NCBI GenBank assembly: GCA_013816445.1
Contig: JACDEK010000005.1
Span: forward strand, 1 to 22,401
DNA from: Candidatus Saccharimonadota bacterium
GTDB lineage: Bacteria > Patescibacteriota > Saccharimonadia > CAILAD01 > BJGX01
DNA: 22,401 bases
Direction: 5' to 3'
The notes under the pieces are model-generated. The model saw nothing but the letters and a program-made list of their open reading frames with translations, did no database searches and was not told where the DNA came from. How positions within the stretch are numbered: the stretch's first letter is position 1; every line of letters begins with the position of its first letter. Below are positions 15,342 to 22,321 of this stretch, piece by piece. The position numbers and the translations under genes are program-made.

Positions 15342-15593
15342 ATGAGCGACAATGAAAAACCTCTGAGCGACGACGAAAAAGACCTGCGCCACGAGTGCAC
15401 GTCACCACTTGCCGAGGGCTACATACTATGGAAGTATAATCAATACTATTTTGCACCAGTTCTCGAAGACACCATTGATGCAAATGTATATGTAATGTAT
15501 ATCTCGTTCTGTCCGTTCTGCGGCGAAAAGTTTGCCGATAAAGAAACGTCCCCAGCCAAAACCGCCCGCGCGCAACCCCGAAAGGGCCTGTGA
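15342..15593 (+). CDS. Small CxxC protein, unknown (GC-rich patch)
   Basis: Not recognised; 83 residues. The acidic N-terminus (SDNEKPLSDDEKD) precedes an aromatic-rich segment (ILWKYNQYYFAP), a CPFCGEKF knuckle (CxxC, about residues 57-64) and a basic Pro/Arg tail. HEC near residue 17-19 could supply the other half of a zinc site. GAAGGGA (15328-15334) is 7 bases before the ATG. Its base composition is odd: two of the 60-base blocks inside it exceed 60% GC by my count, against about 40% in dnaE. Codons such as CGC, GAC and GCC are common, suggesting transfer. It is translationally coupled to the next gene (TGATG). Confidence 0.7.
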   Translation: MSDNEKPLSDDEKDLRHECTSPLAEGYILWKYNQYYFAPVLEDTIDANVYVMYISFCPFCGEKFADKETSPAKTARAQPRKGL

Positions 15594-15811
15594 TGACCAA
15601 AGAACTCATTGAAATACGTACTGGCCAAGGTCTGTACGTCAACCAGTCTTTCATGGATGCGAAAATTCCGGTTGAGGCCAAGTTCTTCATAGTCGAGCCG
15701 ATTCTCAACGACTACAAACCGCGAGTTCGTGTCTACGACGAAGACGAAAGTTTCATCGAAGAATTCGAAGGCTGGTCTGAGATGACGTCTGTATTTCGTC
15801 GCCGTCATTAG
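15593..15811 (+). CDS. Hypothetical protein, 72 residues (GC-rich patch)
   Basis: Not recognised. The start ATG overlaps the previous stop by one base (TGATG), with AAAGGG shortly upstream. A GTG three bases earlier is the alternative. The product is small, soluble and charged, with strands such as KFFIVEP and RVRVYDEDE and an acidic EEFEGW stretch; there is no membrane segment or metal motif. GC is about 45-50%, higher than the surrounding chromosome, and codon use matches its partner gene. The frame stays open for 39 more codons after its TAG (to 15931), which may be remnant or chance. Confidence 0.62.
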   Translation: MTKELIEIRTGQGLYVNQSFMDAKIPVEAKFFIVEPILNDYKPRVRVYDEDESFIEEFEGWSEMTSVFRRRH

Positions 15812-15879
15812 GAGATAGTCGACAGCACAGTGTGGGACGACAGTGACACCTTGCAATGGTCACATTCGCGGCCTTCGTC

Positions 15880-15903
15880 AAAAACAGTCGGTCGTAACCG
15901 ACT
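15880..15903 (-). terminator. Terminator-like hairpin
   Basis: AGTCGGT (15886-15892) and ACCGACT (15897-15903) form a 7-bp stem with a CGTA loop. On the minus strand it is followed by G and then five T. No minus-strand gene ends nearby except rplS, 300 bases upstream, so its role is uncertain. Confidence 0.45.
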
Positions 15904-15958
15904 AGCAAAATCCGTCTCGAAAGGACTGTAATGTAACCTCAATGTGTTACAAACAAAT

Positions 15959-15984
15959 AAGACCGCGGCTCACACCGCGGTCTT
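15959..15984 (+). terminator. Strong hairpin, probable terminator after the GC-rich gene pair
   Basis: AAGACCGCGG (15959-15968) and CCGCGGTCTT (15975-15984) form a perfect 10-bp GC-rich stem with a CTCACA loop. The downstream T-tract on plus is short (TCTTCAATTTT). On minus TCTTATTTG follows, so it may act in both directions. Confidence 0.65.
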
Positions 15985-16007
15985 CAATTTTATATAAAAA
16001 AACTCAT

Positions 16008-16099
16008 CGTCATTCCGTATCGAAAGTCATAACCGACGTTTCGGGTACGGTGTCCAGAAAAAAAACATAGACTGGATTCCTGTCGATACGGGAATGACG
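16008..16099. repeat. REP/MITE-like inverted-repeat element, 92 bp
   Basis: Terminal arms CGTCATTCCGTATCGA (16008-16023) and TCGATACGGGAATGACG (16083-16099) are inverted repeats with one base missing on the left. Internal pairs include CCGTA-CGAAA with TTTCG-TACGG (16015-16050) and GTCCAG (16052-16057) with CTGGAT (16072-16077). The GTCATTCC...GGAATGAC ends with TGGATTCC inside match the style of REP-like palindromes common in proteobacterial intergenic regions, from memory. It has no coding capacity. Confidence 0.72.
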
Positions 16100-16134
16100 G
16101 TAAAAAGAGAGTTCTCCTAGATTACTTCAAACAA

Positions 16135-16157
16135 TAAAAAAAGACCCGGATAAGTCT
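16135..16157 (-). terminator. Probable rplS terminator
   Basis: On the minus strand AGAC...GTCT, with two further G-T pairs around an ATCC loop, is followed by seven T. The stem is short but the U-tract is strong. It follows the palindrome at 16168-16188. Confidence 0.55.
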
Positions 16158-16167
16158 ATTTTATTAG

Positions 16168-16188
16168 ATCCCGCATCAAGTGCGGGAT
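16168..16188. repeat. REP-like palindrome
   Basis: ATCCCGCA (16168-16175) and TGCGGGAT (16181-16188) form a perfect 8-bp stem with a TCAAG loop, flanked by GAC. The minus-strand reading GTCATCCCGCACTTGATGCG is a REP-type sequence I recognise as common in other bacterial genomes. It lies just after the rplS stop and may stabilise or help end that transcript. Confidence 0.6.
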
Positions 16189-16204
16189 GACAAGAGGTGG
16201 TAGT

Positions 16205-16873
16205 TTACTTCTTTTCGGCTTTGTCGACACCTTGCTGAAATTCTTCAGCGGCTTCTTGTTGTTCGTCGTTACCGTCTGAGTTTACTTTTTCATCAGCTGG
16301 AGCATCTTCAGGCACATTATCTGATGCAGGAGTTGCATCGTCTTTGGCAGCATCTTTTTGTTCTTTTTTGACTTCATCATCTGTGTTTTCGGTATCTGGC
16401 TGATTCATTACATCATCTTTAGCGGCTGTATCAGCACTAGCATCAATGTCTTTTTTAATCTCAGCTTGTTCTTCTTCGGCTTTTTGGGCTGAGGTGCGGT
16501 GATCTGAGGCATTAACTGCTTCTTTATCAAAGCCCATTTCAACTAAACGAGCTGATTTACCGCTACGATCACGCATATATGAAAGAAATGCTCGGCGTAC
16601 TTTACTACGCTTCATAACTTCAATTTTTTCAATGCTAGGACTATGTACAAACCAGCTTTTTTCTACGCCGATACCTGAGGCAATCTTACGAACAGTAATA
16701 AAAGCTTGTACACTACCAGTTTTACGATAGCGAATAACAAGACCTTCAAAAACCTGGATACGGCTTTTTTTACCTTCAGAGATACGCTGGTGAATTTTAA
16801 CGGTATCACCTACGTGCACTTCTGGTAGCTTGGTCTTTTTTTGGCTGTTTTCGATTTCTGTAATAGCATTCAT
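16205..16873 (-). CDS. rplS: Ribosomal protein bL19 with long acidic C-terminal extension
   Basis: Large-subunit protein at the 30S-50S interface. The chosen ATG gives 222 residues. The bL19 core is complete (about 10-115), with the hallmark GVEKSWFVHSP...KIEVMKRSKVRRAFLSYMRD region. The family is normally about 115 residues, so roughly the last 100 are extra. They are low-complexity and rich in Asp, Glu, Ala and Lys. The frame reaches a TTG at 16894, but that lies inside the promoter; the ATG at 16873 matches family starts. No Shine-Dalgarno is present and the promoter predicts an almost leaderless mRNA. dnaE lies upstream on the same strand, 59 bases away. Confidence 0.95.
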   Translation of the reverse strand: MNAITEIENSQKKTKLPEVHVGDTVKIHQRISEGKKSRIQVFEGLVIRYRKTGSVQAFITVRKIASGIGVEKSWFVHSPSIEKIEVMKRSKVRRAFLSYMRDRSGKSARLVEMGFDKEAVNASDHRTSAQKAEEEQAEIKKDIDASADTAAKDDVMNQPDTENTDDEVKKEQKDAAKDDATPASDNVPEDAPADEKVNSDGNDEQQEAAEEFQQGVDKAEKK

Positions 16874-16882
16874 AACCAAAGT

Positions 16883-16911
16883 AGTGTAACACAATCGAGT
16901 AAGGTCTGCAA
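16883..16911 (-). promoter_or_regulatory. Putative rplS promoter giving a near-leaderless mRNA
   Basis: Minus-strand TTGCAG (16911-16906), 17-bp spacer, TACACT (16888-16883). A start 7 bases on falls near 16876, about 3 nt before the ATG. Confidence 0.5.
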
Positions 16912-16932
16912 GGCTAAAAGGCTTGTGGTGAG

Positions 16933-19900
16933 CTAAACTGAAGTTTTCACTTCAGCTTTTTTTATAACTATATTATTTTCACCCACCAGTTCTGTTAGGC
17001 CAGCTAATAACGTACCGCTGCCATCAACACCTGTTGGTAATTTCATTTTTTGTGATGTCTGACTAAAGTAGAGCAGAAACGGAATCTCACCTCGGTGTGA
17101 TTCGATAAGTTTTTTAATGCCTAGTAACTTCTGGCTGTCTGCAGTAGATTGCAGGCTCACCACAATATTATCTATATCTTGAGCATTTGGGTACGAACTC
17201 TCTGCCTCAACTTGAGCAGCTCCCATAATAGTTTGTTCAGGTGGCGGAAAATGTCGAGCGGTTTCGTGATTAACTAGTCGTGCGCTATCGGCCATTACCT
17301 TGAGCTCATCAGTAGGGTTACCCTCACGGTCTTTGGCATTAATCTTGCCTTTGATTTCTAAGACATTATCAAGCGCCCAGATGTCTTTGTCTTTTTCAAA
17401 AGTACGTGGAAACACAATCACCTCAATATCACCATCAAGTGATTCAATTTGCGCAAAAGCCATGGCATCATTATTGCGCGTATAGATCTGCCGTAAACCC
17501 GTCACAATGCCACCAATCGTAATTGGCTTACCATCATCGGTCTTTGAAAAGTGCTTGATACTCTGAGTCTTGGTGGTGAAATAATTTTTAAAATCATCAA
17601 GCGGATGACTACTAATATACAAGCCGAGGAGTTCTTTTTCCCACATAAGATGCTGGCGAGCATCAGGCTTTTCTTTGGGTGATTCTAATGCGAGTGGAGG
17701 GGCCTCTTCTTGCATACCAATACTACCAAAAATATCTATTTGGCCACTCAAAGCGTTTTTTTGTACTCTACTAGCGTAGCCTGTAATAACCGCAACATTG
17801 CCAAGCATAGTATCTCTCTCACCCATTTCATCAAATGCTCCGCACTTTATGAGAGACTCCATCACTTTTTTATTAATAACACTGGCTTCTACTCTGGTAC
17901 AAAAGTCTTGCAGGCTACCAAACTTGTCGCCGGCGGCACGGGCTTCTAGAATTTTTTCAATTGGCCCATCACCAACGTTTTTGACAGCACCCAGGCCAAA
18001 ACGAATATTACCCGTCTCTGGCACAACAGCAAATTCAAAAAATGATTCATTGACGTCTGGTGGTAAAAGCTCAATTTCCATCTTGCGACACTCAGCCACC
18101 TCAATACCAATCCGGTCTAAGTTTTCATGATCAGAGGTCATAAGAGCGGCCATAAATGCGGCGGGATAATGAGCCTTGAGATAAGCAGTTTGTACAGAGA
18201 TAAGCGCATAACAAGCGGCGTGTGACTTATTAAAACAATAAGCCGCAAAGTCTTCAATACTTTTCCATAAATCATTAATAAATTTCTCATCTACCTTACT
18301 TGTCTTAATTGCACCCTGAATAAATTCTTGTTTCATTTTTGCAATTACCTCGGGGTTTTTCTTACCAATACCTTTACGTAGAGTGTCGGCCTGCCCACCA
18401 GTAAAGCCGCTGAGATCTTTGGCAATTTGCATAACTTGCTCTTGATACACAATAATTCCATAGGTGTTTTCAAGGGCTGATTGCATCTTGGGGTGACCAT
18501 AACTAATTAAGCTAGGGTTATGCTTGCGGTTAATAAAGTCTTCTATCCATTGCATTGGGCCTGGCCGATACAAAGCGACCATAGCAACGATATCTTCAAA
18601 ACGGTCTGGCTTGAGCTCACGAATATAGCGCTTCATACCAGCTGACTCAAGCTGAAAAACACCAGTTGTATCACCAGAGCTCAACAGCTCATAGGTCTTT
18701 TTATCATCAATCGGAATATCAGTAACCTCTAGCTCAACGTTATATACTTTGCGCATAATTCTCAGGGTGTTTTTAATAACCGTTAAGTTTGACAGGCCAA
18801 GAAAATCAAATTTGAGTAATCCTATTTCTTCGACTGGATTCATTGAATACTGTGTAGAAATGCCACCTTTGCTAGCTCGTGTTAAAGGTACATATTCTAC
18901 TAGGTTTTCTGGCGCTATCACCACACCAGCGGCATGAGTACCAGCATTTCTAATAGTACCTTCAAGCTTAATAGCAATATCTATTATCTGTTTGGTGCGC
19001 GGATTATTTTCGTATTCTTGTTTGAGCTCAGGGTTTTCTACAATAGATTTTTCAAGTGGAACATGCCGCCCTTGGATGGGGGCCGGGATCAACTTTGCTA
19101 TAGCATCAACCTCACCATACGGCATACCCAGCACACGACCAGTATCGCGCACGGCATTGCGAGCCGCCATTATTCCGAAGGTAATAATTTGTGCCACACG
19201 CTCTTGGCCATATTTTTCAGTCGCATAGGCTATTACTTCTTCACGTCTGTCATCAGCATAATCCATATCAATATCTGGCATACTAATACGCTCAGGGTTC
19301 AAAAACCGCTCAAATAGTAAATCGTATTTTAGTGGGTCAAGCTCTGTAATTTTAGTAACATAGGCAATAATGCTTCCGGCAGCACTACCACGCCCAGGCC
19401 CACACACAATACCCTGTTCTTTACTCCAGTTAATTAAATCTGCCACAATTAGCATATAGCCCTCATAGCCCATATCGGCAATCACCCCGAGTTCAAATTC
19501 AATCCGCTCTAATACTTCTTTTGAAAGTTTTTGTTTAACTTTAGCTTCAGTTAGATTAGATAAATCATCTTTAGGCATATCTGTATATCTATTAGCAGCA
19601 CCTGTAAAAACCATTTTGCGTAAATAGGTTTTTTCTGTCTCCCCTTTTGGTACGTCAGGAAACCGAGGAATCAAGATTTTACCAAGCTCTATCTCTAGCT
19701 CACACATATTGGCAATTTTTACAGTATTTGCCAAAGCCTTTGGATGGTCTTTGAATTTTTCTAGAATATCAGCACCACTATGTACACTTAAGTCTTGGCC
19801 GAGTTTCATACGCTTAGGGTCATCTACCGTACTGCCAGTCTGCACACAAAGTAAAATATCATGCGGGTAGTGATCATCTGGCTTTGAGTAGTGAGCATCG

Positions 19901-20580
19901 CCCGTGATAACAAGATCTAAATCAAGTTCTTTGGCAAGCTTTTGCAAGCCAGTATTCACCTTTACTTGAGGCTCCCAATCAGTATGTGGTTGCATCTCTA
20001 GATAATAGCGCTCTTTACCAAATACAGACTTGTACCAGGCTGCTATTTTTTTAGCTTGTTCATAATTATCACCAAGCAAGCTCGAGCCAACCTCACCACC
20101 AACGCAGCCACTCAAGCAAATAATACCTTCGTTATATTTTTCTATAAGATCATGATCAACACGAGGTTTGTAGTAAAATCCTTCTAAGTTTGCAATAGTG
20201 CTCAGCTTCATAAGGTTTTGATAACCCTGCATATTCTGCGCAAGTAAAATCAAGTGAAAAGGAGTACGGTCTTCAGCACTATTTTTGTCTTGATGAGTGC
20301 GAGGCGCAATGTAGGTTTCAATACCAATTATTGGCTTTATACCACGCTCTTTCGCGGCTTTATACAATTCAATAGCCCCAGAAAGTGAGCCCTGGTCTGT
20401 TATGGCACAGGCAGTTTGCCCTAACGACTCTATATGATTTATCAAACCAGGTACTTTCTGTAAGCCGTCGAGCAGACTATAGTGAGTGTGATTATGAAGA
20501 TGCACAAAATCAACAAAACCTGCTTGATTTCGCGCTTTTTCAATTATTTCATTTTTATCACTTACTTTTGTCTCAGCCAT
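16933..20580 (-). CDS. dnaE: DNA polymerase III alpha subunit
   Basis: Replicative polymerase, C-family, 1215 residues. The N-terminal PHP domain (about 22-240) keeps most metal ligands: H29, H31, D38, E88, H109, C159, D228 and H230. The TDHG histidine is Gln (TDQG, Q63). The polymerase domain has the catalytic pair in PDIDMD (D436, D438) and the GPGRGSAAGS loop at 394-403. The helix-hairpin-helix/beta-binding region and a C-terminal OB fold (about 1035-1110, beginning TIGGIVTGLRQ) follow. No intein or frameshift is seen. AAAGGGTG lies directly before the ATG. No DnaQ-like domain is fused, so it is DnaE rather than PolC. Confidence 0.97.
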   Translation of the reverse strand: MAETKVSDKNEIIEKARNQAGFVDFVHLHNHTHYSLLDGLQKVPGLINHIESLGQTACAITDQGSLSGAIELYKAAKERGIKPIIGIETYIAPRTHQDKNSAEDRTPFHLILLAQNMQGYQNLMKLSTIANLEGFYYKPRVDHDLIEKYNEGIICLSGCVGGEVGSSLLGDNYEQAKKIAAWYKSVFGKERYYLEMQPHTDWEPQVKVNTGLQKLAKELDLDLVITGDAHYSKPDDHYPHDILLCVQTGSTVDDPKRMKLGQDLSVHSGADILEKFKDHPKALANTVKIANMCELEIELGKILIPRFPDVPKGETEKTYLRKMVFTGAANRYTDMPKDDLSNLTEAKVKQKLSKEVLERIEFELGVIADMGYEGYMLIVADLINWSKEQGIVCGPGRGSAAGSIIAYVTKITELDPLKYDLLFERFLNPERISMPDIDMDYADDRREEVIAYATEKYGQERVAQIITFGIMAARNAVRDTGRVLGMPYGEVDAIAKLIPAPIQGRHVPLEKSIVENPELKQEYENNPRTKQIIDIAIKLEGTIRNAGTHAAGVVIAPENLVEYVPLTRASKGGISTQYSMNPVEEIGLLKFDFLGLSNLTVIKNTLRIMRKVYNVELEVTDIPIDDKKTYELLSSGDTTGVFQLESAGMKRYIRELKPDRFEDIVAMVALYRPGPMQWIEDFINRKHNPSLISYGHPKMQSALENTYGIIVYQEQVMQIAKDLSGFTGGQADTLRKGIGKKNPEVIAKMKQEFIQGAIKTSKVDEKFINDLWKSIEDFAAYCFNKSHAACYALISVQTAYLKAHYPAAFMAALMTSDHENLDRIGIEVAECRKMEIELLPPDVNESFFEFAVVPETGNIRFGLGAVKNVGDGPIEKILEARAAGDKFGSLQDFCTRVEASVINKKVMESLIKCGAFDEMGERDTMLGNVAVITGYASRVQKNALSGQIDIFGSIGMQEEAPPLALESPKEKPDARQHLMWEKELLGLYISSHPLDDFKNYFTTKTQSIKHFSKTDDGKPITIGGIVTGLRQIYTRNNDAMAFAQIESLDGDIEVIVFPRTFEKDKDIWALDNVLEIKGKINAKDREGNPTDELKVMADSARLVNHETARHFPPPEQTIMGAAQVEAESSYPNAQDIDNIVVSLQSTADSQKLLGIKKLIESHRGEIPFLLYFSQTSQKMKLPTGVDGSGTLLAGLTELVGENNIVIKKAEVKTSV

Positions 20581-20662
20581 CCCACCCTTTCATTACTCTA
20601 TTTTACCATAGTAAACATATCCTCAATGAAGATAGGGGGATTGTCAGAAAAGAACGTTAAAC

Positions 20663-20935
20663 CTACTTAGACTGAATCGCTTCGCCAATCTTTTGTAAAA
20701 AACTACCAACATACGGCAAGCCGCCAAATAGCGCAACAATGATACCTACAGCTACAATTGCAACAGCGGCGCCAAGCACTCCAGCAAAACCTCGAGTAAA
20801 GCCAGTACGAAAATTCAACCAAAAAAGCTTTTTTGGGCTTTGTAATAGCTCGGTAATAGCGTCGAGGGCGGTAGCATCAAAAATATTTTTCTGAGCTTGT
20901 TGCTGAGATACTTTTTTTTTGGCAAATTTTGCCAT
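20663..20935 (-). CDS. DUF5665-like small membrane protein
   Basis: 90 residues, unknown function. The basic, Gln-rich N-terminus precedes a helix (about 22-35, LDAITELLQSPKK) and LFWLNFRTGFTRGFAG, then a Gly/Ala/Val membrane segment (about 50-75) and an amphipathic end. The WLNF...G-RG followed by one TM resembles DUF5665 proteins by eye; no alignment was made. It is last in the gatB-mscS operon, 23 bases after the YtxH gene, with an AAAGAGATG-type ribosome site. No terminator is visible before dnaE. Confidence 0.72.
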   Translation of the reverse strand: MAKFAKKKVSQQQAQKNIFDATALDAITELLQSPKKLFWLNFRTGFTRGFAGVLGAAVAIVAVGIIVALFGGLPYVGSFLQKIGEAIQSK

Positions 20936-20958
20936 ATATACATCTCTTTCTGTTTATG

Positions 20959-21426
20959 CTATTTCTTTGGGGTAGTAGGCTTACCACTATCTACATTTGT
21001 CTTTTTGGCTCGTGCTGTGGTGGCCTTGCGCTGCATTCTATTAACTTCTTTTTGACCTTGTTTTACAACTTTACCCGTAGATTTAGCGAGCTGAGCCGTG
21101 AGCTCACTGGCCTGTTGAGCAAGATTTTTAACTTCATCTATTGCAATCCCACTTACCTTACTACCACTCTTCGAAATTTCAGCGCTACGATTAGCAATTT
21201 CTTTTTTTAATTTCTCAGCCTTACTGATAAGTTCTTTGGCATCTGAGCCAGCAGAATTTTTGGCTTCTTGAATCTTATGCGTAAGTTCAGTGTCAGCTTC
21301 ATCTAGCTTTTTTTTGATGTCAGCACGCAATTCTTCGCCTTTTTTTGGTGCATACAGAAGCGCAGCAACACTCCCAACAATACCCCCAATTATTACGCCT
21401 TTAAAAAAACCTTTACCGTTACTCAT
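20959..21426 (-). CDS. YtxH domain protein
   Basis: 155 residues. An N-terminal glycine-rich membrane segment (GFFKGVIIGGIVGSVAALLYAPKKG, 6-30) is the YtxH/general-stress signature. A long Lys/Glu/Ala-rich coiled-coil-like region (about 31-130) and a basic tail follow. The start overlaps the preceding stop by 4 bases and has AGGAGATG upstream. Family members are stress-associated membrane proteins of unclear mechanism. Position after an MscS channel suggests an envelope role. Confidence 0.85.
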   Translation of the reverse strand: MSNGKGFFKGVIIGGIVGSVAALLYAPKKGEELRADIKKKLDEADTELTHKIQEAKNSAGSDAKELISKAEKLKKEIANRSAEISKSGSKVSGIAIDEVKNLAQQASELTAQLAKSTGKVVKQGQKEVNRMQRKATTARAKKTNVDSGKPTTPKK

Positions 21427-21692
21427 TTATCATCTCCTGATTTCTTTGAGCGACTACGCGTATGAAGATATTTTTCTATCATCATTGCAATAATGCCCGG
21501 GTTAACAACTGTACGACGTACTTCATCAACAAGCTCTACAGCTGAATCTGCGCTTTCTTGGACTTTTTCTGCAGCTAAGCTAACCTGCTTAAGTGCTTTA
21601 ACAAGTATTACTAAAAATATCACCGTATAAATAATCAATATTAACGTGGCTACTGAAAGCACACTAATAAGGGCAATTTCTAATCCATTCAT
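21423..21692 (-). CDS. Small single-TM protein with cytoplasmic helix (DUF948-like)
   Basis: 89 residues, unknown function. One long N-terminal hydrophobic segment (about 6-34) is followed by an amphipathic, coiled-coil-like helix (VSLAAEKVQESADSAVELVDEV) and a basic end (RSRSKKSGDDK). The layout resembles DUF948 proteins, which often sit beside YtxH genes. It overlaps both neighbours by 4 bases (mscS stop and YtxH start). GGGAG lies 9 bases before the ATG. Confidence 0.78.
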   Translation of the reverse strand: MNGLEIALISVLSVATLILIIYTVIFLVILVKALKQVSLAAEKVQESADSAVELVDEVRRTVVNPGIIAMMIEKYLHTRSRSKKSGDDK

Positions 21693-22321
21693 TGTTTACT
21701 ACTCCCTTTTTTTACCTTATGTTTTATCACCTTTATTATATCATCTCTACCAAGATTTTCAAGTACGATTTCGTCATGCTCGAGTAAAATCCATTCATTA
21801 CTATCAATAACAGAGTTTGCGAACACATGCAGACGACCTTCTTTATCTAGTATACGGGTTTTTTTGGTATCCATTTCTACAATATAACCTTCAGCTCGTA
21901 ATTCTTTGTCACCAACAATTACCTTATCTCCAACTCGAAAGTCACGATCACTACTCAACTGTAAGCCTGACATCAAGTCTCGAACTGTTGGGGTGAGGCC
22001 TTGTGAGATACCAAAAGAAAATGCAGCAGCCAAGGCACCAATAGTAATTGCGACGTTCGATAGGCCCATTATCTGCAAAAGAGCTACACCCAATAATACC
22101 CAAAGTATACCTTTGATAATAATTAGTAAAATTTCTCTGAGCCCAAAAGAAAGCTTTAAAGCTCCAATAAGCTTCTCAAGAAGCCGAGAAAAAAGTCGTA
22201 CAAAAATTATACCTAAAATAAGAAATAAAATAGCGCGAATCGTACGGGGTCCATACGTATAAAATCCGTTTATAAAGCTATCGGTAACTTTTTGAGTGTT
22301 GATAATGACTAAATTATTCAT
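21689..22321 (-). CDS. MscS-family mechanosensitive ion channel
   Basis: Small-conductance osmotic release channel in the cytoplasmic membrane; 210 residues, a minimal MscS. Three hydrophobic segments lie at about 25-45, 62-84 and 86-106. The third is the Ala/Gly-rich pore helix (TIGALAAAFSFGISQG). The beta domain (about 125-172) contains GDKVIV and HVFANSVI. The usual C-terminal alpha-beta cage is very short. It overlaps the gatB stop by 8 bases and the next start by 4, so expression is coupled to gatB. Confidence 0.9.
   Translation of the reverse strand: MNNLVIINTQKVTDSFINGFYTYGPRTIRAILFLILGIIFVRLFSRLLEKLIGALKLSFGLREILLIIIKGILWVLLGVALLQIMGLSNVAITIGALAAAFSFGISQGLTPTVRDLMSGLQLSSDRDFRVGDKVIVGDKELRAEGYIVEMDTKKTRILDKEGRLHVFANSVIDSNEWILLEHDEIVLENLGRDDIIKVIKHKVKKGSSKQ

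Larger units (their letters stand above)
15812..16204. other. 393-bp intergenic region rich in hairpins and palindromic repeats
   Basis: There is no convincing gene. In order it holds a possible 33-codon frame from a GTG at 15830 to the TAA at 15929-15931 (weak), and hairpins at 15886-15903, 15932-15951 and 15959-15984. A REP/MITE-like palindrome follows at 16008-16099, then a terminator for rplS near 16135-16157 and another REP-like hairpin at 16168-16188. The first 90 bases keep the higher GC of the preceding genes. Confidence 0.7.

Noticed and set aside
16874..16894. Upstream TTG start for rplS
   Set aside because: It falls on the predicted -10 region and adds residues not found in bL19.
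16938..16963. Plus-strand hairpin CTGAAGT/ACTTCAG followed by seven T, looking like a terminator
   Set aside because: It lies inside the last codons of dnaE on the opposite strand; the T-run is the complement of Lys codons. No plus-strand gene ends there, so chance is likelier than an antisense terminator.
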